The notes under the pieces are model-generated. The model had not been told where the DNA came from and did no database searches. It saw only the letters and a program-made list of their open reading frames with translations. Below, piece after piece: positions 7,174-14,628 of a stretch of 34,074 bases of DNA. The stretch is from an uncultured Acholeplasmatales bacterium (GTDB taxonomy: Bacteria > Bacillota_I > Bacilli_A > ML615J-28 > CAG-698), in assembly GCA_937877075.1 (NCBI GenBank), contig CALEGD010000073.1:1-34074 (forward strand). Direction: 5' to 3'. Position 1 is the first letter of the stretch, and each line of letters opens with the position of its first letter. The translations under genes were made by a program, and so were the position numbers.

Positions 7174-8091
7174 ATGGAAATTATAAAAATAACTCCTCAA
7201 GGTCTTTGTAAAGGTGTTCTAAATGCAATTAATATAGTTAATAAAAAGTTAGATGACCCAAATACCAAAAGACCGATTTATATGCTTGGTTCCTTGGTAC
7301 ATAATCGCAATATAGTTCAGGCACTTTCCGAAAAAGGAATAATTATTCTTGATGGAAAAACAAGAATTGAACTATTAAATGAAATTGATAGTGGAACAGT
7401 AATCTTTACTGCACACGGAGTCAGTGACGAAGTTAGACAGAAGGCAGTTGAAAAAGGACTTGATATTATTGATGCAACTTGTCGGGATGTTGAAAAGAGT
7501 CACAGAATCATACAAGAATACCTAAACAAAGGTTATCTCATTTTATATTATGGTATAAAAAATCATCCGGAAACCGAAGGTGTTCTCGGAATCTCACCTA
7601 ATATCAAAGTTGTAAAGGAAGATGAAGATATCCTGCACCTGCCTGAATATAGCGGAAAAATCGCACTTGCCACCCAAACAACAATGTCATTTCTTGAAGT
7701 TATTAGATTTCATCAATTAATTTTGAAAAAGTACCCCAAAATTGAATTACTTGAAGAAGTCTGCAATTCTACAAGAATCAGGCAACAAGCGGTGATTAAC
7801 CAAAAGGGTAAACTTGATCTATTGATTGTAGTCGGAGATCCCAAGAGCAATAACAGTAGAATCTTGAAGGAAGTCGGAGAAAAAAAGGCGGGAATGAAAA
7901 CCATTATGGTTGAAAATCTTGAAGACCTCAATTCTTATGATTTATCAGGTTTTAAAAGAATTGGTATTACAGCCGGCGCTTCGACTCCAAATGCAATTGT
8001 AAATGAAATAATTGAAAAACTTCCAAAAGGAAATCTTAAAACGGAACTTGTTTCTAATGATTATCTTCTGAAAAGCAATAAAGGTTTTTAG
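7174..8091 (+). CDS. ispH: 4-hydroxy-3-methylbut-2-enyl diphosphate reductase (IspH/LytB)
   Basis: Last enzyme of the MEP isoprenoid pathway; an iron-sulfur enzyme giving IPP and DMAPP, precursors of the undecaprenyl carrier that UppP recycles. The 305-residue product keeps the three cluster cysteines (Cys12 in PQGLCKG, Cys103 in DATCRDV, Cys197 in EEVCNST), the proton-relay Glu in NHPETEG (130-136), the TQTTMS loop and the SNNS plus TAGASTP substrate-binding motifs. It is slightly longer than the roughly 280-310 usual range midpoint. Monocistronic; a hairpin at 8129-8155 with a downstream T run may end the transcript. Confidence 0.96.
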   Translation: MEIIKITPQGLCKGVLNAINIVNKKLDDPNTKRPIYMLGSLVHNRNIVQALSEKGIIILDGKTRIELLNEIDSGTVIFTAHGVSDEVRQKAVEKGLDIIDATCRDVEKSHRIIQEYLNKGYLILYYGIKNHPETEGVLGISPNIKVVKEDEDILHLPEYSGKIALATQTTMSFLEVIRFHQLILKKYPKIELLEEVCNSTRIRQQAVINQKGKLDLLIVVGDPKSNNSRILKEVGEKKAGMKTIMVENLEDLNSYDLSGFKRIGITAGASTPNAIVNEIIEKLPKGNLKTELVSNDYLLKSNKGF

Positions 8092-8128
8092 AATAATAAG
8101 TTTTGGAGTGATCCGCCTTTATTTCATA

Positions 8129-8168
8129 GGTATTTCTATTAAAAAGAGAAATATCAATTCCTTTTTTG
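8129..8168 (+). terminator. probable ispH terminator
   Basis: GGTATTTCT pairs with AGAAATATC (one G-U), then a few bases and CCTTTTTTG. The T run is displaced by about 6 nt, so efficiency is uncertain. Confidence 0.5.
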
Positions 8169-8206
8169 TATAATAAGTTTGCCAACCTATAAACTAGGAG
8201 ATTAAT

Positions 8207-8368
8207 ATGCCACATTATAACGTTGACATGCTGATTTTCCAAGATAAATCATTTGAAATAGCTAATATTGAAAAGGTTCTTAAAAATAGTTCTAAAACAT
8301 TAGAAATAGGGATTCGCAAGAACGTCTTAGAATCAATTTCTTATCAATGCAAATCTATTAGAATTTAA
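8207..8368 (+). CDS. possible 53-residue ORF, unrecognised
   Basis: A small frame opens with ATG at 8207 after TAGGAG (6 nt spacing) and a TATAAT at 8169-8174. The product begins MPHYNVDMLIF and is mixed polar, with no membrane helix, signal or motif I recognise. The T-rich end of the ispH terminator overlaps its -10. It could be a small gene, a decayed gene remnant, or chance in an AT-rich gap. Confidence 0.3.
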   Translation: MPHYNVDMLIFQDKSFEIANIEKVLKNSSKTLEIGIRKNVLESISYQCKSIRI

Positions 8369-8460
8369 ATGACCCCTTAAATGACCCCAGAGTAAAAAAA
8401 ACTTCTGGGGTTTAAGTCATTTTTGACCCCAAAAGTTCTTATGTTTTTTACTTGACCCCA
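8369..8460 (+). repeat. GACCCC repeat cluster with nested hairpins
   Basis: Four copies of GACCCC occur at 8371, 8383, 8425 and 8454; the first two sit in AAATGACCCC, 12 nt apart, and the last two in TTGACCCC, 29 nt apart. CCCCAGA (8385-8391) pairs with TCTGGGG (8404-8410), and the GGGG arm can alternatively pair with the copy at 8425. The run is more G/C-blocky than its surroundings. No clear T run follows on the minus strand, so a simple opp terminator is not obvious. Confidence 0.5.
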
Positions 8461-8477
8461 GACTATTTTAAATAGTC
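8461..8477 (-). terminator. short hairpin after the opp-operon lipoprotein
   Basis: GACTATT and AATAGTC flank a 3-nt loop immediately after the stop of the lipoprotein gene. There is no U run; it may act with the adjacent GACCCC hairpins as the operon 3' end. Confidence 0.35.
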
Positions 8478-8480
8478 ATT

Positions 8481-9077
8481 TTATATATCCCGAGAATAGT
8501 AGGCATATAAAACTATATCGCCTGTTGTTCCCTTAGTTATACTTTCAGTTTTAGGAATATCTTTCCGTTGTGCAGCGGTTAAATCAGGTTCTTTCCACCA
8601 ACCTAAGAACAAACCTTTATAAGGATTTTCTGGATCATTTCTTGGATATTTTGGAAAATCAGCAGCTCTAGTTGAAAAATGGAATTCAGTTAAATACGTA
8701 TATGTTGTTGGGTAAATCCCATTAGCTAAATCTTCCGGCCATTCGCCACCCCTTAAATTATAGGAAATTGAGAAACTAAAATAGTCCCACTTCGCATATA
8801 AAGTAATGCCCTTGGAAAGTGTATCATTTTCAAAGTCCCATTTATTAATACATTCAATTTCCTTATACCAAGCAGAAAATGTACCAGCTACACTAGTGGG
8901 TTCATCGGGTAATGGGACTTTTTCACCAACTTCTAAATCAAAGACAGTTGGAACATCTGTTGCGCCTGGTCCTGTATAAAAAACAACGCTTAGACTATTA
9001 TCTTTCAATTTATTATTACATGCAACTAAAATTGAGGATGCAAAAACTACGATTAATAAACTTATGATTCTTTTCAT
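8481..9077 (-). CDS. lipoprotein with InlB/Listeria-Bacteroides type beta repeats
   Basis: 198 residues. The signal peptide KRIISLLIVVFASSILVAC ends in a lipobox with Cys19. Two stretches read like the InlB B-repeat (Flg_new family): one around SVVFYTGPG...FSAWYKE...LSKGITLYAKW, and a second around SISYNLRGGEW...FLGWWKEPDL...GDIVLYAYYS. These small beta modules occur on surface proteins of Bacillota. The ATG at 9077 is used because AGGAG lies 8 nt upstream; a GTG at 9086 overlaps that SD. The SD overlaps the oppF stop, making this the last gene of the opp operon. It is probably exposed at the cell surface; a link to peptide capture is inferred only from position. Confidence 0.8.
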   Translation of the reverse strand: MKRIISLLIVVFASSILVACNNKLKDNSLSVVFYTGPGATDVPTVFDLEVGEKVPLPDEPTSVAGTFSAWYKEIECINKWDFENDTLSKGITLYAKWDYFSFSISYNLRGGEWPEDLANGIYPTTYTYLTEFHFSTRAADFPKYPRNDPENPYKGLFLGWWKEPDLTAAQRKDIPKTESITKGTTGDIVLYAYYSRDI

Positions 9078-9089
9078 TGTTTTCACTCC

Positions 9090-11153
9090 TTACTTAATAC
9101 CTAGTGTTTCTTTATATACTTTTAATTCCGCTTCATTTGAATAAATAAAATGACCTGGTTTTATTTCAACTAGTTTAGGCTTATCAATAGTATAGTTGTG
9201 CATTCCCGGATCGTAAATCATACGAGTTCTGGTTGTCTCAGATATGGGGTCTGGTTGTGGAATAGCCGATAATAATGACTTTGTATAGGGGTGAAGAGGA
9301 TTTTGAAATAATTCTTCCGAGGAAGCCATTTCGACTATTTTACCATAATACATTACCGCAATTCGGTCACAGAAATATTTTACAACGGATAAATCGTGGG
9401 CAATAAACAAGATAGTTAAATCTAATTCTTCTTTTAAATCATTTAATAAATTTAAAATTTGTGCTTGAATTGAAACATCGAGTGCACTGATTGGTTCATC
9501 CGCAATAATAAAATCAGGGTCAGATATAAGAGCCCTAGCGATACCAATCCGTTGACGTTGACCTCCACTGAATTCGTGAGGGTATCTTGTTCCATGATCT
9601 GGAGACAAGCCAACAATTTCAAGGATTCGATTAACTTTTTGTTCTATTAAATCGCGGTCGCGTTCACCTCTAACAATCAAGCCTTCAGATATTATATCCT
9701 TTACAATCATACGCGGATTAAGTGATGCAATCGGATCTTGAAAAACCATTTGCATCTTTGACATCGTATTGGAATAGTTAGTAATACCCTCATTAATTTT
9801 CCGTAATTCCGCTTCATAATTTGATTTTTCGCGCGCTCTTTCCTCAGGAGTCAAACCTACAATTTTTTCTTCATACATTGCTTTTAAGTCACGTATCCTC
9901 TGAAGACGATTTTGTTTTTCCTCAGGCGTTTCTTTAAGTTTGTTTAAATAGCGATGATTTCGATACTGATTTTTAGCTGTTTGTATGATTTTCTTATACT
10001 TCTTTTTAATTTTTAAAATTGTTTCTTTATTTATAATATAAAGATTAGGTTCCTCTTTCGCATGCTTTTTATAATTATTGATTATTTCTGTAGTTTCCTT
10101 TTTAATACCACTAATTTTTTCACGAAGTTCTTTTATTTTTAAAGCGGCATTAGCTTTGATTTCACTGATAGTTTGTTTAATATCTGCTTTGTCAGGCTTT
10201 TCATCATTAATGCTGTTTACTTCCTGATCACATTCAACTTTAAGATCAACTAAAAGTTTCTCGTATTTATTTTTAATCTCATTGACTTGATTCTTAGTAC
10301 TTTCTAATTTAGAATCAACTATTGAAACAAACCTTATAGGTTTTTTAGAGCTAATTTGTTTTTCATACTCTTTTAATAAGGAGGGGTTAATGCTTTCTAT
10401 ACTTTTAATTAGTTTTTCTACAGCAACATTAAGGTTATCATCTTGTGTTGCTATTATCTCTTGAAACTTTTTATCACGTTCATCCCTGCTTACTTGAAGG
10501 GATTTTATGTAAGCTATCTTATCTTTAGATTTTTGTTTAATTGAATGAATCGTATTATTATACATCCGGATTAGTTTTTTAATATCCTTTTCCAAAACAC
10601 GATCTAATTCCTGTTTAAGAGAGTTTTTTATTTGATTCGCCTTTGTCTCATACTTATGAATCGCAAGCTCAAGAAGGTTATTATAATCATTTTGTTTTTC
10701 ATTTAACTTAGCAATTTCAATCTTTTTTTGAGATTCGATTTTTTCAATATCCTTGCGGAGAACAAGGATTTCTTCTTGTTTCTCTTGTTTCAAATCATAA
10801 ATTTTCTTTTTTAAGGGGATGTGTTGAATGATTTCTAAATTGAGATCTCGTTTCAATTTTTTAATGTGTTCAACATCTCCTTGCAAACCAACACCTATAA
10901 TCTTGCCATTATACTTTACTATTCCATCAGTTGCATCATAAATTTTAATTATTGTTCTTCCAGTAGTAGTTTTACCACAACCCGACTCACCGACTAAACC
11001 GAAAACTTCCCGTTTATAAATATCAAAGCTAATACCGTCAATTGCTTTTACTATCATTTTACGCGAACCGAAGCCAACTTTAAAATATTGTTTAAGATTT
11101 TTTACTTCAAGTACCTTATGATTATAATCGATTTTACTCTTAGTTTTAATCAT
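9090..11153 (-). CDS. oppF: oligopeptide ABC transporter ATP-binding protein OppF with large coiled-coil insertion
   Basis: ATPase subunit that pairs with OppD to power peptide import. 687 residues, against about 310-330 for ordinary OppF. Walker A GESGCGKT is at 55-62; the Q-loop region MQMVFQDP is near 467, the signature FSGGQ at 528-532, Walker B IIADE near 549-553, and the switch His in AHDLS. The C-terminal oligopeptide-transporter tail (YDPGMHNYTIDKP) is present. Between Walker A and the Q-loop lie about 400 residues instead of some 45; the extra part (about 90-460) is Lys/Glu/Ile-rich and heptad-like, so probably coiled coil. Mycoplasma OppF proteins are also known to be greatly enlarged. 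All nucleotide-binding motifs are intact, so it should be active. It overlaps oppD by 8 nt. Confidence 0.95.
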   Translation of the reverse strand: MIKTKSKIDYNHKVLEVKNLKQYFKVGFGSRKMIVKAIDGISFDIYKREVFGLVGESGCGKTTTGRTIIKIYDATDGIVKYNGKIIGVGLQGDVEHIKKLKRDLNLEIIQHIPLKKKIYDLKQEKQEEILVLRKDIEKIESQKKIEIAKLNEKQNDYNNLLELAIHKYETKANQIKNSLKQELDRVLEKDIKKLIRMYNNTIHSIKQKSKDKIAYIKSLQVSRDERDKKFQEIIATQDDNLNVAVEKLIKSIESINPSLLKEYEKQISSKKPIRFVSIVDSKLESTKNQVNEIKNKYEKLLVDLKVECDQEVNSINDEKPDKADIKQTISEIKANAALKIKELREKISGIKKETTEIINNYKKHAKEEPNLYIINKETILKIKKKYKKIIQTAKNQYRNHRYLNKLKETPEEKQNRLQRIRDLKAMYEEKIVGLTPEERAREKSNYEAELRKINEGITNYSNTMSKMQMVFQDPIASLNPRMIVKDIISEGLIVRGERDRDLIEQKVNRILEIVGLSPDHGTRYPHEFSGGQRQRIGIARALISDPDFIIADEPISALDVSIQAQILNLLNDLKEELDLTILFIAHDLSVVKYFCDRIAVMYYGKIVEMASSEELFQNPLHPYTKSLLSAIPQPDPISETTRTRMIYDPGMHNYTIDKPKLVEIKPGHFIYSNEAELKVYKETLGIK

Positions 11154-12228
11154 TCAACTTCCCTCCTTTCTTCATGATGTTAAGCACAGATTTTGGAGGT
11201 GAGACTTTAGGGGCATCCGGGTGTAATAACCAGGTTGCTGCATAATGAGTATCACTCACTTTGAAAAGCGGAGGTTCCACTTCAAAATCAATTTCCAATG
11301 CATATTTATTACGTAAACTAAAGGCATCACCTTTTGGAGGATTGATAAGATTAGGAGGTGTGCCTGGTATTGCATCAAGGCGATCTGTTGTTTCAAGGTT
11401 TGGCATTGATGCAAGAAGGGCCCATGTATATGGGTGTTTCGGATTATAGAATATTTCATTAGTCATGCCGTATTCAACAATTTTACCTGCATACATAACT
11501 AAGGTCCGATCAGCTATGTTAGCAACTACACCTAAGTCGTGGGTAATAAAAATAACTGAAATATTTCTTTGTTTTTTTATTTTATTAATCAACTCTAATA
11601 TTTGTGCCTGAATTGTTACGTCTAAAGCTGTAGTTGGTTCGTCGCAAATGAGAATTTCAGCATTATTTGCAAGGGCAATCGCAATAACTATTCTCTGTCT
11701 CATTCCGCCAGAAAACTGAAAAGGATATTGATAATATCTCTTTTCGGGATCTGGAATACCAACTTCACGCATTAATTCTAAAGCTTTTTGTTTTGCACTC
11801 TGCTTTGAAATTTTCATTTTAAGAACTAATGTTTCGGTTATTTGTTTTCCCACTTTCATAATCGGGTTTAAACTCGACATTGGATCTTGAAAAATCATGG
11901 CGATTTTTGTCCCACGAATTTGATGAAATTCCTCTTCAGGCATTAACATTAAATCGTTGCCTTGATAGATTATTGAACCCCTTTCGTGGTTAGCATTACC
12001 AGCTAATAAGCCCATAATAGCTCTAGCAGTAACGCTTTTACCGGAACCGGATTCACCAACTATAGCTAAAGTTTCGCCACGAAATAACTCAAAATTAATC
12101 TCCCTGACCGCATGTAATATTCCTTGTTGTGTTTTAAAAGAAATATGTAAATTCTCTACTTTTAAAATAACCTCTTTATTATCACTTGCTTTTTTACCTT
12201 TATCATTTATAATTACATGTTTATTCAT
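11146..12228 (-). CDS. oppD: oligopeptide ABC transporter ATP-binding protein OppD
   Basis: ATPase partner of OppF. The 360-residue product has Walker A GESGSGKS, the Q-loop MIFQDPMSSLNP, the signature FSGGMRQR, Walker B ILICDEPTTALD and the switch His in ITHDLGV. The C-terminal oligopeptide-transporter domain follows (GTPPNLINPPKGDAF, HYAATWLLHPDAP). The cysteines that bind an Fe-S cluster in some OppD/DppD proteins are replaced here, which is common in Bacilli. The start ATG at 12228 overlaps the oppC stop by one base, and the 3' end overlaps oppF, so translation is coupled throughout. Confidence 0.97.
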   Translation of the reverse strand: MNKHVIINDKGKKASDNKEVILKVENLHISFKTQQGILHAVREINFELFRGETLAIVGESGSGKSVTARAIMGLLAGNANHERGSIIYQGNDLMLMPEEEFHQIRGTKIAMIFQDPMSSLNPIMKVGKQITETLVLKMKISKQSAKQKALELMREVGIPDPEKRYYQYPFQFSGGMRQRIVIAIALANNAEILICDEPTTALDVTIQAQILELINKIKKQRNISVIFITHDLGVVANIADRTLVMYAGKIVEYGMTNEIFYNPKHPYTWALLASMPNLETTDRLDAIPGTPPNLINPPKGDAFSLRNKYALEIDFEVEPPLFKVSDTHYAATWLLHPDAPKVSPPKSVLNIMKKGGKLND

Positions 12229-13550
12229 TATTCTACACCCCTTAGGGACGGATTAAATGCATCGCGTAAACCATTACTAATTAGATTAAACGATAACATT
12301 AAAATCGAAATGAGAATTGCTGGGAACAAAATCAAGTGGAAATGTTGATTCATTTTATCCTGACCTTCAGATAGCATCCGGCCGACACTTGTTGAACTCG
12401 CATAATTGATTATTCCTAGAAAAGAATAGATTGATTCAGTAAAAATGAACCTGGGAATTGCTAGTGAAAAGGAAGTGATTAACGTCCCTATGGCATTCGG
12501 AAAAATATGTTTGTATATTATCCGTCTATCTTTAGCTCCACATGAACGAGCCGCTAAAACATATTCTCGATTTTTATAACGATAAAATTGAATTCTGGTT
12601 GTACTATAGAAACTAATCCAACCGTTAAAGACAAAGGCAAAGATAATAACACTAAACCCTGTTCCGAATCTTAATACTAGCAATGTTAATATGACCATAA
12701 AAGGAAGATTAGCTAAAATATCAACAAATCTTTCGAATAAAATATCTAGCGTTCCTCCGAAATAACCCATAATCGAACCTAGTATTAATCCGATAATCAT
12801 ATTTAGAACGGTAATCGTCACCGCAAGTAATAAAGAAATTCTTGATGCTTTCCAAAGATTAGTAAAGACGTCTTCACCTTGGCTATTGGTCCCAAACCAG
12901 AAATAAATATTGTCAGCAGAGGAATTAAGGGCATATTTATAAAGATCAATCTGTGTATCATAAATTCCTTGATTAGGATAATGCTGAATTAATTTAATTA
13001 CTGCATTCTTCTGTAAGGCAATCTCATATTCTTCTTTATTTAGCCTTCTAATTTGAATGTCAGGTTTTCCATTTACAAGTTTATCTCCATATGATTGAAC
13101 ATAAGAATGATACCTATAGTAGTCAACAACAACATCCATCAAAACTGTGCCATCCACTTCACGTTCGTCAATTACACGAACGACAATTCCTTCTGGTAAT
13201 GAACTAATATAATTCTTATTTCTTCCTTTTATAGTTTTATGACCATTAAAAATACCTAACTTCTCAATAACAGGTATCTTTGGTGGAAGTTCCCGGAAGT
13301 AGTTTGCAACTATTTTGTCTTGTTTCGGTAAATCATATTTTTTCATATATGGACCAAAAATCGTAAAAAATAGAATAATACCAATTAAGATGGTTGCAAC
13401 AAAGGCAGCCTTGTTACGTTTAAACCTTAACCATGCATCCTTATAATAGCCAATTGCTTTTGTAGTAATAAGATCGTCTTTAATAACACCGCTTCTTTCA
13501 ACAAAAACTAATTTGCTTTTATCTATATTTTTAATGTCTGCTGTTTTCAT
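12228..13550 (-). CDS. oppC: oligopeptide ABC transporter permease OppC with extended external loop
   Basis: Inner permease subunit of the peptide importer. 440 residues against about 300 in E. coli OppC. After the first membrane helix (about 48-68) comes a hydrophilic segment of some 160 residues before FWFGTNSQGEDVF, which is the normal OppC motif preceding the core helices. The core carries the EAA-type coupling loop EYVLAARSCGAKDRRIIYKHIFPN that contacts the ATPases. The extended loop should lie outside the membrane, where OppA docks. ATGA overlap with oppB upstream. Confidence 0.94.
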   Translation of the reverse strand: MKTADIKNIDKSKLVFVERSGVIKDDLITTKAIGYYKDAWLRFKRNKAAFVATILIGIILFFTIFGPYMKKYDLPKQDKIVANYFRELPPKIPVIEKLGIFNGHKTIKGRNKNYISSLPEGIVVRVIDEREVDGTVLMDVVVDYYRYHSYVQSYGDKLVNGKPDIQIRRLNKEEYEIALQKNAVIKLIQHYPNQGIYDTQIDLYKYALNSSADNIYFWFGTNSQGEDVFTNLWKASRISLLLAVTITVLNMIIGLILGSIMGYFGGTLDILFERFVDILANLPFMVILTLLVLRFGTGFSVIIFAFVFNGWISFYSTTRIQFYRYKNREYVLAARSCGAKDRRIIYKHIFPNAIGTLITSFSLAIPRFIFTESIYSFLGIINYASSTSVGRMLSEGQDKMNQHFHLILFPAILISILMLSFNLISNGLRDAFNPSLRGVE

Positions 13551-14518
13551 TGTTTCCCAGCTCCCATCTTTATACGTGGATCAATAAAGCCATAAGACAA
13601 ATCGGCCACGATTCCACTTAATAATCCGATTAATAAGTAAAAGGATGATATCATCATAACCATCGGGTAATCTGGCAATCCACCTGAGCCCCCGATAGCG
13701 GCTAAGTATAACCCACCAACGCCAGCAATTCTAAATGTTTTTTCTATAATTAAAGAACCAGATAATAGCGAAATAAAACCCCCAATAATAGCGGGTGCAA
13801 AAGGAACAAAAGCATTCCTAAGTGCATGCCTTAGTGTTGCTTGTGATTTAGTTAATCCTTTCGCTCTTGCTAGCAACATAAACTCTGATGTTAATGTTTC
13901 TGTTAATTCAGCTCTTAATAGTCTCGTCCAACCTGCAATCATTCCAGAGGCAAGAACCACTGTTGGTAAAACTCTAGAAAGGATATTCCCGACCGGATCG
14001 AGAATTGCCTCATCTTTTGGTAAGACAAAAATTGAAGGTAATAATTTCCATTGATATACAAATAAGTATTGTAATAATACAGCTACGACAAATGATGGAA
14101 TGGAAATTAATAACATTACACCAATTGAGATAATATGGTCTGTCAATTTATTTTTCTTAAGGGCAGCTATTATACCTAGGGCTATACCTAAGGGAACCGA
14201 AATGAGAAAAGGAACCAAATTAATCTTTATAGTTTCGGGTAAACGTTGTAATAATACATCCTTAACATCTCTTTGGCGGACAAATGAATATCCAAAATCA
14301 CCATCTGTAAATATATTTTTTACCCATATACCAAATTGTTCAAAAATTGGTTTGTCAATACCTTCTCTCCTTTTCCATTCTTCTCGGATAGACGGATCTT
14401 CATTCAAACCTGTTTGATGGAAGTCAGGCATTAGCCTAATAAAAAAGAAGATTAAAAAAATTAATATACAAAAAGTTACAACCATTAACCCTAGTCTTTT
14501 TAATACATATCTCGTCAT
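13547..14518 (-). CDS. oppB: oligopeptide ABC transporter permease OppB
   Basis: 323-residue integral membrane protein, normal for the OppB/DppB family. The N-terminal helix (RYVLKRLGLMVVTFCILIF) and FFIRLMPDFH are typical, as are the middle LPETIKINLVPFLISVPLGI stretch, the coupling loop EFMLLARAKGLTKSQATLRHAL and a C-terminal ADLSYGFIDPRIKMG. It forms the channel with OppC. It is separated from oppA by a 110-nt spacer containing a strong hairpin, which probably lowers permease expression relative to the binding protein. The SD (GGTGA) is weak and distant. Confidence 0.96.
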   Translation of the reverse strand: MTRYVLKRLGLMVVTFCILIFLIFFFIRLMPDFHQTGLNEDPSIREEWKRREGIDKPIFEQFGIWVKNIFTDGDFGYSFVRQRDVKDVLLQRLPETIKINLVPFLISVPLGIALGIIAALKKNKLTDHIISIGVMLLISIPSFVVAVLLQYLFVYQWKLLPSIFVLPKDEAILDPVGNILSRVLPTVVLASGMIAGWTRLLRAELTETLTSEFMLLARAKGLTKSQATLRHALRNAFVPFAPAIIGGFISLLSGSLIIEKTFRIAGVGGLYLAAIGGSGGLPDYPMVMMISSFYLLIGLLSGIVADLSYGFIDPRIKMGAGKQ

Positions 14519-14541
14519 TTGTTTTTTTCACCACTCTTTAT

Positions 14542-14587
14542 GAAGAACAACCCCAATGAATAATTATTCATATAGGGTTGTTTCTTC
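14542..14587 (-). terminator. strong hairpin between oppA and oppB
   Basis: The outer stem pairs GAAGAACAACCC with GGGTTGTTTCTTC (one bulge), and an inner perfect palindrome TGAATAATTATTCA follows. On the minus strand it is not followed by a U run, so it is more likely a partial terminator or RNA-stabilising element downstream of oppA than a full stop. Confidence 0.65.
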
Positions 14588-14628
14588 CAATTTTTATAAT
14601 TAAAAATTTTAATTTGATTTAAATTTGT

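Noticed and set aside
8054..8242. 62-residue minus-strand frame overlapping the ispH 3' end
   Set aside because: No SD, composition of a shadow frame, and it overlaps the ispH terminator.
8371..8459. GACCCC repeats as a CRISPR array
   Set aside because: Units are too short and irregularly spaced, there is no spacer-repeat pattern and no cas gene nearby.
11256..11459. Frames inside oppD on both strands
   Set aside because: Alternate-frame shadows of a clear OppD coding sequence.
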